NCBI GenBank assembly: GCA_038526275.1
Contig: JBCBGY010000002.1
Span: forward strand, 1-64,000
From: 188UL27-1 sp038526275
GTDB taxonomy: Bacteria; Pseudomonadota; Alphaproteobacteria; Rhodobacterales; Rhodobacteraceae
Direction: 5' to 3'
Length of the DNA: 64,000 nt
In this document: in pieces, positions 26,949 to 35,247 of the stretch
Numbering within the stretch: the stretch's first letter is position 1
Layout of the letters: each line of letters starts with the position of its first letter
The notes under the pieces: model-generated
Told to the model about the DNA's origin: nothing
Databases searched by the model: none
Seen by the model: the letters and a program-made list of their open reading frames with translations, nothing else
Position numbers and translations under genes: made by a program

Positions 26949-26954
26949 ATGTCA
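26940..26954. promoter_or_regulatory. Probable GntR operator overlapping the gntR start
   Basis: CATGCTAGCATG (26940-26951) is a perfect 12-bp palindrome followed by TCA. The string CATGCTAG-CATGTCA recurs with a single inserted T at 33505-33520, in front of the ABC genes of the same locus. Position over the start codon suggests autorepression. Confidence 0.6.
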
Positions 26955-27689
26955 ACACTAGAGACAACGACCCAAGGTGAGCCAGGTGCCGATGGGACGG
27001 TGGAGTTGACCCCGCTTTCGTCCTACGATGGAACACTGGCGCATCGCGTTTATGCCAGTCTGAAAGACGCGATCCTGTCTTTGACCTATCAGCCGGGCCA
27101 AATGCTGCGCAAAGGGGATATTTGCAATCAGCTCGGAATCTCCCGCAGTCCCGTGGCAGAGGCCGTCACCCGTTTGGCAGCGGAAGGTCTTGTCGATGTC
27201 ATCCCGCAAGCCGGCACGTTTGCTGCGCGATTTTCGATGGATGAGATCCGAGAAGGGGCTTTTTTGCGGGAGGCACTGGAATTGGCTGCGGTAGAACGTC
27301 TTGCAGCCGTCGTCAGTGACGATCAGATCAAGGTGCTGCGGCGGAACTTGCGGGTTCAGAAAGCCTGTATTGAGGATCTGGATGTTCAAGCTTTCTACGC
27401 ACTGGATTCCGAGATGCATCGGCTGATCCTTGGTTTCACAGGCTACCGTCGCTTGGCGGCAATAGCAGAAACCAGCTGGCTTCAAGTCAACCGAGCCCGC
27501 CAGTTGATCCTGCCGAACCAGGAACGGGTGGAAGAAACTCTGCGCGAACATACGCGGATTATCGACGCGCTAGAGGCAAGGGACCCGGACCAGGCCCGGC
27601 ACATGACCCAAACGCACCTGCGCCAGTTGCTTCCGAATATCGAGGCAATCGAACAGGTCCGTCCCGAACTGTTCTCGGGGCGTGGTTAG
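26949..27689 (+). CDS. GntR-family regulator, FCD/FadR-type
   Basis: Regulator of 246 residues. The winged HTH covers about residues 30-95 (RVYASLKDAILSLTYQPGQMLRKGDICNQLGISRSPVAEAVTRLAAEGLVDVIPQAG) and the FCD effector domain follows with the metal-binding type histidines (SEMHRLI, REHTRIIDAL, QTHLRQLL). The ATG at 26949 lies inside the putative operator; a GTG at 27000 is an alternative that would leave the operator upstream. It converges with the fuconolactonase gene (4-nt stop overlap) and is the likely repressor of the fucose locus. Confidence 0.9.
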   Translation: MSTLETTTQGEPGADGTVELTPLSSYDGTLAHRVYASLKDAILSLTYQPGQMLRKGDICNQLGISRSPVAEAVTRLAAEGLVDVIPQAGTFAARFSMDEIREGAFLREALELAAVERLAAVVSDDQIKVLRRNLRVQKACIEDLDVQAFYALDSEMHRLILGFTGYRRLAAIAETSWLQVNRARQLILPNQERVEETLREHTRIIDALEARDPDQARHMTQTHLRQLLPNIEAIEQVRPELFSGRG

Positions 27690-28522
27690 AGCCGGTAAAA
27701 CCGCTTGGCGGTGCCACCGAAGATAGCCAGTTGTGCCTCTGACGACAGATCCGCTGTTAGCACCTGGGCGGCATCGAACCAATCGCCATAGCTCGCCTCC
27801 AAAAGGCAAACGGGCCAGTCTGATCCCCACATGATCCGATCAGGCCCAAAGGCTGCCAGCAGGTGATCCACGTAGGGCCGCAACTTCTCAGCAGACCAGC
27901 CGTCGCATTCGGTCACAATGCCGGACAGTTTGCAAAAGGCCGCGGTCTCACTGGCAAGGCGCGACATGCCTTCTGCCCAAAAAGCAAAGCTTTCACCGGA
28001 ATGGCTCCGGATCTGGGGTTTTAGGCAATGGTCCAGCACGACCCGCATGTCAGGGTATCGCGTGAGCACGGAATGAAAATTTGCCATATGGCGGGGGAAG
28101 CCAAGCGCATCGAAGGTTAGGTCAAGCTCGATGATCCGCTGATAAGCCCATTGCACGTCATCCCGCAGCATCCAGTCATCGTCGGGCAAATCCTGGATCA
28201 TGGGGCGGACGCCCAGGAATTTGGGATGCTGCGCAAGCCGTTCCAGATGATCCGCATGACCCGCCTGTTCGAAATCGATCCAGCCAACGACCCCGGCCAC
28301 GGACGGTGTCACGTCGGCAATGCCAAGCATGTATTCCGTCTCTTCCACCGTAGCGGCGGCCTGTACCAAAACCGACCTTGCAACATCCCGTTCCGTGGTG
28401 AGAGGCGCAAGATCGCTGGGGCCGTAGGGGCGCGTCAGGATGGGATGATCCTCAGGCATCCAATGATAATCACCACGGGCTGGATTCCAGAAATGCTGGT
28501 GCGCATCGATGCGGTCGGTCAT
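27686..28522 (-). CDS. Amidohydrolase 2 family, probable L-fuconolactonase
   Basis: Metal-dependent lactonase of 278 residues. The N-terminal IDAHQHFWNP (HxH), later DHCLKP and SDWPVCLLEASY supply the expected metal and catalytic residues of the amidohydrolase superfamily. This subfamily hydrolyses sugar lactones such as L-fucono-1,5-lactone to the acid. The start at 28522 overlaps the upstream aldo-keto reductase stop as ATGA. Together with the dehydrogenase it should carry out the first two steps of the non-phosphorylated fucose route. Confidence 0.85.
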   Translation of the reverse strand: MTDRIDAHQHFWNPARGDYHWMPEDHPILTRPYGPSDLAPLTTERDVARSVLVQAAATVEETEYMLGIADVTPSVAGVVGWIDFEQAGHADHLERLAQHPKFLGVRPMIQDLPDDDWMLRDDVQWAYQRIIELDLTFDALGFPRHMANFHSVLTRYPDMRVVLDHCLKPQIRSHSGESFAFWAEGMSRLASETAAFCKLSGIVTECDGWSAEKLRPYVDHLLAAFGPDRIMWGSDWPVCLLEASYGDWFDAAQVLTADLSSEAQLAIFGGTAKRFYRL

Positions 28523-29541
28523 GGCGCGTCGCTGCGCATCAGGCCTGCGGACTTGAGATCGGACCAAAGCCCATCCGGAATCTCTGCCTTTTCCGCCAGG
28601 ATGTTGCTTTCCATTTCGTCCGTGCCCTGCCCACCGGGGATGACCGACACGACGGCAGGATGGCGCAGCGGGAACTGGAATGCCGCATCCACCATGCGCA
28701 CCCCGTGCGACTTGCAAACTTGTTCGATCTGGCCGACGCGGTCCAGGATCTCCTGCGGGGCAGGGTCGTAGTTGTAGAAGGCTCCGGGTTTGGGGCCGGT
28801 GGCCAAAATGCCAGAATTGTACGGCCCACCGATTACCACACCAACGCCACGCTCCACGCAAAGCGGCAGGAAACTGTCCAGCGCTTCTTGCTCCAGCAAA
28901 GTATATCGCCCCGCCAGCAAGAAGATATCGAAGTCGCCGCGCTCCAGCATCCACTGGCAGGATTGCCATTCGTTTACCCCTGCGCCGAACGCCTTGATCA
29001 CGCCTTGCTCTCGCAAGGACAGCAGCGCCTTGTAACCGCCTTCCATCAGCTCCGTTAACTTGTCATCCAGCACCTCTTGCGAGCCATGGGTGAAGACATC
29101 CAGATCATGGGCATAAAGGATATCGATCCGATCCACACCCAAACGCTCCAGGCTGTAGTCCAGCGACCGCATCACGCCGTCATAACCGTAATCGTAGACG
29201 CCAACGCGTGCTGGTACATCGAACCATTTGCCGAACCCTTCGCGCTTGTCGGGCGTCGTCGCCCTTAGCAGCCGACCCACTTTAGAGGACAGGACGTAGC
29301 TGTCCCTGTCCTTGCCCCGCAGCAGTTGGTTCAATCGGGTCTCCGACAGCCCGAGGCCATACAGCGGTGCCGTGTCGTAATACCGGATCCCGGCCTCCCA
29401 CGCGCGGGAGAGGATCGCCTGGGCATCAGCGTCGGCAATGGCACGATACAGGTTCCCGAGCGGTGCGGTTCCGAAACCCAGTTTCGTGAAGGTCAGGCCG
29501 CCATTGCCCAACCGGTCCCAATGGTGTGTGTTCAAACTCAT
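28519..29541 (-). CDS. Aldo/keto reductase, probable L-fucose (D-threo-aldose) 1-dehydrogenase
   Basis: NAD(P)-dependent sugar dehydrogenase of 340 residues. The AKR tetrad is visible: Asp and Tyr in YYDTAPLYGLGLSE, Lys in VLSSKVGR and His in ILYAHDLD. It opens with the family segment LTFTKLGFGTAPLGNLY and matches the D-threo-aldose 1-dehydrogenase subgroup, which oxidises L-fucose and related sugars to the lactone. GGGAGG lies 6 nt before the ATG at 29541. It is between the ABC permeases and the lactonase in one transcript. Confidence 0.85.
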   Translation of the reverse strand: MSLNTHHWDRLGNGGLTFTKLGFGTAPLGNLYRAIADADAQAILSRAWEAGIRYYDTAPLYGLGLSETRLNQLLRGKDRDSYVLSSKVGRLLRATTPDKREGFGKWFDVPARVGVYDYGYDGVMRSLDYSLERLGVDRIDILYAHDLDVFTHGSQEVLDDKLTELMEGGYKALLSLREQGVIKAFGAGVNEWQSCQWMLERGDFDIFLLAGRYTLLEQEALDSFLPLCVERGVGVVIGGPYNSGILATGPKPGAFYNYDPAPQEILDRVGQIEQVCKSHGVRMVDAAFQFPLRHPAVVSVIPGGQGTDEMESNILAEKAEIPDGLWSDLKSAGLMRSDAP

Positions 29542-29561
29542 GGCATCCTCCCGATGGCCGG

Positions 29562-30479
29562 TCACTTCACTGCGCCTGCGGCCATCCCTTTGATAATGAA
29601 GCGTTCCAGCACGATGCCGATTACGATCAATGGCAGGATCGCGGCAAAGCTCAGCGCGGCCATGGACCACCAGCTGATCCCCTGGCTGCCGGTTTGACTG
29701 GCAACCATGACAGGCAGTGTCTTGGCATGGCTGGACGTGAGAAGCGCTGCGAAGAAATACTCGTTCCAGGTCAGCACCAGCGACAGGATAAAGGCGGCTA
29801 CCATGCCGGGCAGGGCAATCGGCAGGATGATGGTCAGGAACGCGCCCCAGATCGACAGGCCATCGACCAATGCAGCCTCTTCCAATTCGGTCGGGATCGA
29901 ACTGAACTGGTCTCGCATGATCCAGATGACGATGGGCAGAACCGTCAGCGCGTACAGCAAGATCAGGCCCATCCGTGTATCGAGCATCCCCAGCGATTTG
30001 TAGAGCACCAGGAAGGGCAGGGCGAGCACCACCGGCGGCAAGATCAACTGGCTGAGAAAGAAGAACGAAATGTCAGAGTTCCGCATGAACCCGAAGCGGT
30101 AGTTGAACCGGGATAGTCCGTATGCCGCACAACTGCCCAACACTACCGCAATGACAGAAGCTGAAACGGAGACGACGGTGGAGTTCCAGAAGCGCTTCAG
30201 AAATTCCCCCCGCACCGTGCTTTCTGCGCCGATTGTGTCGGGTGACAGGCCCAGCGACCGCCAGCCCAGCCATTTCGGCGTGAAATCCCACCAGGGCACC
30301 ATATTGCCCCGCATCACATCGGGGGCCATTTTGAAGCTGGTCGTGATGGTCCAGTAGATTGGGAAGATTGAGATGACGGCCCACAGGATCAAGATGCCGT
30401 AGATCAGCATGCGGCCAGAGATCCGTTTGGCTCGGAATGCGCGGTCCGCGTCGCTGTCTTGAAAGATTTGCGTGCTCAT
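29562..30479 (-). CDS. Carbohydrate ABC permease, MalG-type
   Basis: Inner-membrane subunit of 305 residues with six predicted helices. The coupling loop EEAALVDGLSIWGAFLTIILPIALP is the MalG/UgpE-type EAA motif. The start at 30479 follows the stop of the partner permease with 1 nt between. Together with that permease, the Tat-type binding protein and the divergently encoded ATPase it should import L-fucose or a related deoxysugar. Confidence 0.92.
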   Translation of the reverse strand: MSTQIFQDSDADRAFRAKRISGRMLIYGILILWAVISIFPIYWTITTSFKMAPDVMRGNMVPWWDFTPKWLGWRSLGLSPDTIGAESTVRGEFLKRFWNSTVVSVSASVIAVVLGSCAAYGLSRFNYRFGFMRNSDISFFFLSQLILPPVVLALPFLVLYKSLGMLDTRMGLILLYALTVLPIVIWIMRDQFSSIPTELEEAALVDGLSIWGAFLTIILPIALPGMVAAFILSLVLTWNEYFFAALLTSSHAKTLPVMVASQTGSQGISWWSMAALSFAAILPLIVIGIVLERFIIKGMAAGAVK

Positions 30480-30480
30480 C

Positions 30481-31587
30481 TCAGTACCTCGGCCGCATCC
30501 AGCGGTCGGCAAGCTTGATCAGGACCGTCATCGCAATCACGATGATCACCAGATAGACGATGGCCAAATGTGTGCCGTAGCCCACGTTTGACCGGTCCCG
30601 ATATTCCCGGAAGATGAAGCTGGTCACGCTGTCGGTCGCACCGCCGGGCCCACCCGATGTGACATTGATGATGATGTCCGCAAGCTTCAGCTTGAAGATG
30701 ATCCGGATCAGGATCGCTGTGATCGAGACAGGTAGCATCAACGGGAAGGTCACTTCCCAAAACCGCCGCCAAGGGCTTGCCCCGTCCACCTCAGCCGCTT
30801 CGTTCAGTTCCTTTGGGATCGCCTGCAGTCCGGCCAAGATCATGATCATCATGAAGGGGATGTATGTCCAGGCATCCATGAACATGATCATCATGCGCGC
30901 GACTTCGGGCGAGGAGAAGAAGGAGGGGTTTTCGACACCAAGCTCGCGCAGGAACCGGGCAATAGGACCGAACCTGTTTTCCAGCATCGACTTGCCGATC
31001 ATCCAACTGACGGCAACCGGCGACAGCATCAGCGGAAGCAAAAAGGCCACGCGGAAAAACTTGCGCGCCTTGATGTCGGCATTCAGCAGCAGCGCCAGTC
31101 CGAATGCGATGGCATATTCGACCGTGATCGCCAGCGTGTACCAGACCATATTGCGCATGGCGTTCCAGAAGAACGGATCGGCCCACATCTGGCGCAGATT
31201 ATCGAGCCCGTTAAACTGCCGCCCATCGGGTGACGAAAGGTTCCAGTCGGAAAAGGCGATGATCAACCCGAAGAGCAGTGGGAACACCACCATCGACACA
31301 ACGAATAACGTGGCGGGCAAGACGAACAGGGCGCGTTTGCCATGTTCGCCTCTGGCGATCACTTGCCCGGCACACAGGCAAATCCCCCACAGCACATAGG
31401 CGTAAAGCGTGGGCCGCCAGGTTTCAAAACCGATGGTGAGCCAGCCGTTCTGATCGGCAATCTGCAAAAGCGCGACCAAGGCCAGCAGGCCCGCCGCACC
31501 TCGCACCAGGTATTTGCCAAACCTTTGTCGCGCACCTGAAATGTCGTCCGCTGTGACGACGTGAAGAAGATCGCCTTCAGTGCTCAT
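30481..31587 (-). CDS. Carbohydrate ABC permease, MalF-type
   Basis: Inner-membrane subunit of 368 residues, longer than the usual 290-310 because of two extra hydrophobic segments in the first 100 residues (KYLVRGAAGLLALVALLQIA and TLYAYVLWGICLCAGQVIA). The EAA loop reads ELNEAAEVDGASPWRRFWEVTFP. It sits between the binding protein (128 nt upstream, with a hairpin) and the MalG-type permease. Confidence 0.92.
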   Translation of the reverse strand: MSTEGDLLHVVTADDISGARQRFGKYLVRGAAGLLALVALLQIADQNGWLTIGFETWRPTLYAYVLWGICLCAGQVIARGEHGKRALFVLPATLFVVSMVVFPLLFGLIIAFSDWNLSSPDGRQFNGLDNLRQMWADPFFWNAMRNMVWYTLAITVEYAIAFGLALLLNADIKARKFFRVAFLLPLMLSPVAVSWMIGKSMLENRFGPIARFLRELGVENPSFFSSPEVARMMIMFMDAWTYIPFMMIMILAGLQAIPKELNEAAEVDGASPWRRFWEVTFPLMLPVSITAILIRIIFKLKLADIIINVTSGGPGGATDSVTSFIFREYRDRSNVGYGTHLAIVYLVIIVIAMTVLIKLADRWMRPRY

Positions 31588-31683
31588 GTCTGTTCTTCAT
31601 GTCACCTTGTAATCCGGACATTTGCGCTTCCGCGCAGCAACTGGCGCAGTGTTTAGGTCGACCGCGCCAGCCCAATACGAATG

Positions 31684-31707
31684 GCGGGGACACCTGAGCG
31701 CCCCCGC
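31684..31707 (-). terminator. Intercistronic stem-loop after the sugar-binding protein
   Basis: GCGGGG and CCCCGC pair around a 12-nt loop, starting 9 nt past the stop of the binding-protein gene. No T-run follows, so it is more likely an mRNA-stabilising or attenuating element than a full terminator. Confidence 0.5.
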
Positions 31708-31715
31708 GCGCTGGT

Positions 31716-33350
31716 TCATAGACCCAAGGACGCCTTGTAGAGCGCAATCTGGGTGTCCCGCCCGATCTGGTCGGTGATCTTTTCCCAGGCCGCGGCGATC
31801 GCATCGCCGATCTCCTGGGCTGACCCGTATTGACCGGCATAGCCCTTGGCCAGTTCGTCCTCGGCGACAGAATAGTACTGGAAGATGCCGGGGATGCGGG
31901 GCTCAATCGCCGCATTCGGGTGATTGTAGCTGTCCGCGTTAGAGCCCAGATAGTCCTCGATATAGGCGCGGTCATAGCCCGCAGCTTCCCATTCATCGAA
32001 CTGGAAGTGCGAATTCCGGTAAGGCTGGAAACCGGACGGGTAGGCCGACATCCACAGCGAGATATCTTTGCCGCCCAGATGCGCGGCTGCCGACCAAGCC
32101 GCTTTACGCTTCTTGTCATCGCCCTGCACCCGCTTGGTCACGTAGATGCCCCAACCGAGATAGGCCATGTTCGGCGCCTCGTTGTAGGTCTCCTCCCACG
32201 CGCCGGACTGGCTGTTATACACGCGATCCGAGCCCGGATTGATACCGAAGCCCACGACATCGCCGACGACCGAGGTGTCGGAGGTTCGCGCCGATGACCC
32301 GATATCGCCCCACCACATCAGCATGGAGCCCGTTCCCGCCAGGAACTGCTGGAACCCGGTGGTGCCCGGGTCGGCGTTGATCTGGTCGGCGGGGTAGGCG
32401 CCTGCTTCGATCAGGTCGAGCACATCCTGAATGGCCTGAACCCAAGCCGGGTTGTTGACCCGGGGCTTCATCGTGTCGGGGTCGAACAGCCAGGCCGGAT
32501 CGCTCGGATGTTTGGCATAGGCTGCGGCGCGGTTTTCCAGGAAGTAGAAACCAAAGCCGCCCCAACCTTTGAGCGGATCCAGATAGCCATGCGCTGGCAA
32601 GCCAGTCAGCGGATCTTCCTGCCCGATCAGGGCCTTGCTCGCCGCGTTTACTTCTTGCCAGGTCTTCGGAACAGAAGCTCCGCCGATGGCACCTTCGCCG
32701 AAATAGTCGGTCCGGTAAGCGAATGTGTGACAGTCGCCGTCGATGGTCACGCGGTACTTCTTGCCGTCCCAGGTGCCTACGGGCGGCTGCAGATAGCCCA
32801 CCAGGTCATCGGCCTCGATCTGCTCTTCGACCCAATCGGGCATTTCGTCCAGCAGGCCTTTGCCAGCGGTGTCACCTTCGAACGGCGCGCCCATCTCGAT
32901 GATGTCGAAATCCACGGTTCCGGTCGCGATGGCTTGCTGCAAGCGCGGGTTATAATCGGCCTGTGCCAGGTCCACCCAATTGATCGTGGCGCCGGTATAG
33001 GCCTCCCAAGGTTTCAGAAAGCCGCGGAATAAGAAATTGTGAAGGTTCTGGTTGTTCAGACCCATAAAGGTCAGCTCGACCCCTTCAAACTCACCTTCCG
33101 CGACCCGCTCCTTGGTGGGCCCAAGGCATAGCTCGCCGACCTTCTGCCAGTCCGCATCGGTCGGAGATCCTTGGCCGACGCCAGGAATTTTCAGAATCTC
33201 AGCGCGTAGATTTGCATGGCCGTCTGCCTTTGCCAGGCCTGGTGCGACGCCGCCTAAGGCCGCGATTGCGCCGACGCTTGCAGCGCCTTGCAACATTCCA
33301 CGGCGACTCAATTGCCGACTAAGAAGCGCGTTATAGTGCTCTATTTTCAT
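31716..33350 (-). CDS. Sugar ABC solute-binding protein with Tat-type signal
   Basis: Periplasmic receptor of 544 residues, larger than typical family-1 proteins. The N-terminus carries a twin-arginine motif (SRRGMLQGAASVGAIAALGG) followed by APGLAKADG, suggesting export in a folded state. The body has typical segments such as TGATINWVDLAQADYNPRLQQAIATGTVDFDIIEMG. It is the first gene of the permease/AKR/lactonase operon and divergent from the ATPase. Its ligand is inferred from neighbours to be L-fucose or a similar sugar. Confidence 0.9.
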   Translation of the reverse strand: MKIEHYNALLSRQLSRRGMLQGAASVGAIAALGGVAPGLAKADGHANLRAEILKIPGVGQGSPTDADWQKVGELCLGPTKERVAEGEFEGVELTFMGLNNQNLHNFLFRGFLKPWEAYTGATINWVDLAQADYNPRLQQAIATGTVDFDIIEMGAPFEGDTAGKGLLDEMPDWVEEQIEADDLVGYLQPPVGTWDGKKYRVTIDGDCHTFAYRTDYFGEGAIGGASVPKTWQEVNAASKALIGQEDPLTGLPAHGYLDPLKGWGGFGFYFLENRAAAYAKHPSDPAWLFDPDTMKPRVNNPAWVQAIQDVLDLIEAGAYPADQINADPGTTGFQQFLAGTGSMLMWWGDIGSSARTSDTSVVGDVVGFGINPGSDRVYNSQSGAWEETYNEAPNMAYLGWGIYVTKRVQGDDKKRKAAWSAAAHLGGKDISLWMSAYPSGFQPYRNSHFQFDEWEAAGYDRAYIEDYLGSNADSYNHPNAAIEPRIPGIFQYYSVAEDELAKGYAGQYGSAQEIGDAIAAAWEKITDQIGRDTQIALYKASLGL

Positions 33351-33500
33351 GATCGTCCTCCCTTAACCCTTAGCCGCACTGTCGAATGACCCCCTTCATA
33401 GGGCAGGCACGGCGTTTTCACCGTTCTTGAAGCCCCGAAGCCGCCGACAGTGCGACATGTCCCGCCCAAGGTTCCCGCCTTCTCTCCATCTGTCAAGGGA

Positions 33501-33520
33501 CTAGCATGCTAGTCATGTCA
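33501..33520. promoter_or_regulatory. Probable GntR operator in the divergent ABC promoter
   Basis: CTAGCATGCTAG (33501-33512) is a perfect 12-bp palindrome, followed by TCATGTCA. It matches the sequence over the gntR start except for one extra T. It sits in the 235-nt gap between the binding-protein gene and the ATPase gene and could control both transcripts. Confidence 0.6.
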
Positions 33521-33585
33521 GCAGTGGACAAAGCCCGAACCGTCGGCTACCCAAGTTAGAAATTGGCTGGAACAATGGGGGACCC

Positions 33586-34653
33586 ATGGCCGGAGTTTCG
33601 GTCAAGCAGCTGCGCAAAAACTACGGCGCAGTCGAAGTGATCCACGGTATCGAAGTAGAGATTGGCGATGGTGAGTTCGTGGTTCTGGTTGGCCCATCCG
33701 GCTGCGGAAAATCGACCCTATTGCGGATGATCGCGGGCCTGGAGGCTGTCACGTCGGGTGATATCTTTATCGGCGAGCGACGGGTGAATAACCTCACGCC
33801 GAGCCAGCGCGACATTGCGATGGTGTTTCAGTCCTATGCGCTCTATCCGCACAAAACGGTCGAAGCGAATATGGGCTTTTCGCTGAAGCTTCAGAAAATG
33901 AAGAAAAGCGATGTCCAGCAACGTGTTGCGGATGCCGCCGAGATTCTGGGCCTCACGCCATACCTCAAGCGCTATCCGCGTGCCTTGTCGGGCGGACAGC
34001 GTCAGCGGGTCGCTATGGGGCGGGCCATTGTGCGCAATCCGCAGGTGTTTCTGTTCGACGAGCCCTTGTCCAATCTCGATGCCAAACTGCGGGTGCAGAT
34101 GCGGACCGAGATCCGGGAACTGCACCAGCGGCTGCAAACAACCACCGTCTATGTGACCCACGACCAGATCGAGGCCATGACGATGGCCGACAAGATCGTT
34201 GTGTTGAACGGGGGCAATGTCGAACAAATCGGCAGCCCGCTGGAATTGTACGACACGCCGAACAATACATTCGTCGCCAGCTTCATCGGTTCGCCATCCA
34301 TGAATCTGATCGAAGGCACAGTCGTTGAGATCTCAGACTCAGGCGTCGACCTGAACCTTGGCGAAACGATGATCCGCGTGCCCTATCGAGACGGACTACA
34401 GACCGGTCAGACGATCCATCTTGGGGTCCGTCCCGAACACCTTTCGCTGGCGGAAGATGGGCTTCCTGTGCAGGTCCGGGTGGTAGAACCGACCGGCCCC
34501 GAAATCCATGTTGTCGCCCGTTTCGCGGATCAGGATATAACGGCCATCTTTCGCCAGCGGCACAAGCTGGCCCCAGGCGACGCCGTTCATGTGGCCTTGG
34601 ATATGGAACATATTCATCTGTTCGATGGAGAGACCAAACAGCGGATCGGTTAG
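33586..34653 (+). CDS. Sugar ABC ATPase (UgpC/MalK type)
   Basis: ATPase of 355 residues with Walker A VGPSGCGKSTLL, Q-loop MVFQSYALYPHKT, signature LSGGQRQRVAMGRAI, Walker B VFLFDEPLSNLDAKLR and a TOBE/OB regulatory domain in the last 110 residues (HLGVRPEHLSLAEDG). GGGGGAC precedes the ATG. It should energise the fucose-type permeases encoded on the other strand and heads the plus-strand half of the locus. Confidence 0.93.
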   Translation: MAGVSVKQLRKNYGAVEVIHGIEVEIGDGEFVVLVGPSGCGKSTLLRMIAGLEAVTSGDIFIGERRVNNLTPSQRDIAMVFQSYALYPHKTVEANMGFSLKLQKMKKSDVQQRVADAAEILGLTPYLKRYPRALSGGQRQRVAMGRAIVRNPQVFLFDEPLSNLDAKLRVQMRTEIRELHQRLQTTTVYVTHDQIEAMTMADKIVVLNGGNVEQIGSPLELYDTPNNTFVASFIGSPSMNLIEGTVVEISDSGVDLNLGETMIRVPYRDGLQTGQTIHLGVRPEHLSLAEDGLPVQVRVVEPTGPEIHVVARFADQDITAIFRQRHKLAPGDAVHVALDMEHIHLFDGETKQRIG

Positions 34654-34706
34654 TACGAAGGCACCAGATTTTCGGCCCCAATTCGTAAACAAAGGGAGAT
34701 CACGCC

Positions 34707-35156
34707 ATGCTCAAAGGAATTGCGCCCAGCCTTAATGCCGAGGTTTTGTATTGTCTGCGGGCCATGGGCCATGGCGACACTTTGGTTGTCGCCGATACAA
34801 ATTTCCCATCCGACAGCGTGGCGCGCAGTACAGTCTATGGCAATCTCCTGCGGATGGACAATCTGACATGCGCGGAAGCGATCTCGGCCATCCTGTCGGT
34901 GTTTCCGCTGGACACGTTTGTCGATGACTTTGCCATGCGGATGGAGGTGGTCGACGCGCCCGATGAAATTCCCGAAATCCAGGCCGAAGTTCAGCATGAG
35001 ATCGACGCCGCCGAAGGCAGCCCCCGTCCCATGCAGGGTGTGGAGCGGTTTTCGTTCTACGACAAGGCCCGCGAAAGCTACGCGGTAATCCAAACCGGGG
35101 AACGTCGGTTTTACGGGTGCTTTATCCTGCGCAAAGGGGTTGTTGCGCCGAACTGA
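34707..35156 (+). CDS. fucU: RbsD/FucU-family sugar mutarotase, probable L-fucose mutarotase
   Basis: Sugar anomer isomerase of 149 residues. The N-terminus MLKGIAPSLNAEVLYCLRAMGHGDTLVVADTNFP contains the catalytic His (GHGD) and Asp of the family, and the C-terminus ends in ETGERRFYGCFILRKGV as in FucU proteins. It interconverts alpha and beta anomers of L-fucose, feeding the 1-dehydrogenase. GGGAGATC lies before the ATG, 53 nt after the ATPase gene. Its presence is the main reason for naming the locus fucose-type. Confidence 0.88.
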   Translation: MLKGIAPSLNAEVLYCLRAMGHGDTLVVADTNFPSDSVARSTVYGNLLRMDNLTCAEAISAILSVFPLDTFVDDFAMRMEVVDAPDEIPEIQAEVQHEIDAAEGSPRPMQGVERFSFYDKARESYAVIQTGERRFYGCFILRKGVVAPN

Positions 35157-35199
35157 GATCGGAAACCAGTCGAATGATCAAGCAAACGGATTGTCAATT

Positions 35200-35232
35200 T
35201 GGAACGATCCATATAACGATTGGATCGTTCCA
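35200..35232. promoter_or_regulatory. Tandem LacI-type operators / 13-bp inverted repeat
   Basis: TGGAACGATCCA (35200-35211) and TGGATCGTTCCA (35221-35232) are each near-palindromes with a central CG, as LacI-family proteins bind, and their centres are 21 bp apart, two helical turns. Read as RNA, 35198-35210 and 35222-35234 are exact 13-bp complements with an 11-nt loop, just 13 nt before the next start codon. Confidence 0.65.
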
Positions 35233-35247
35233 AAGCGGGAGATTCGA

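Noticed and set aside
26699..26950. 83-codon open frame in the gap before gntR
   Set aside because: No ribosome-binding site, no recognisable motif, and it would cover the divergent promoter and operator.
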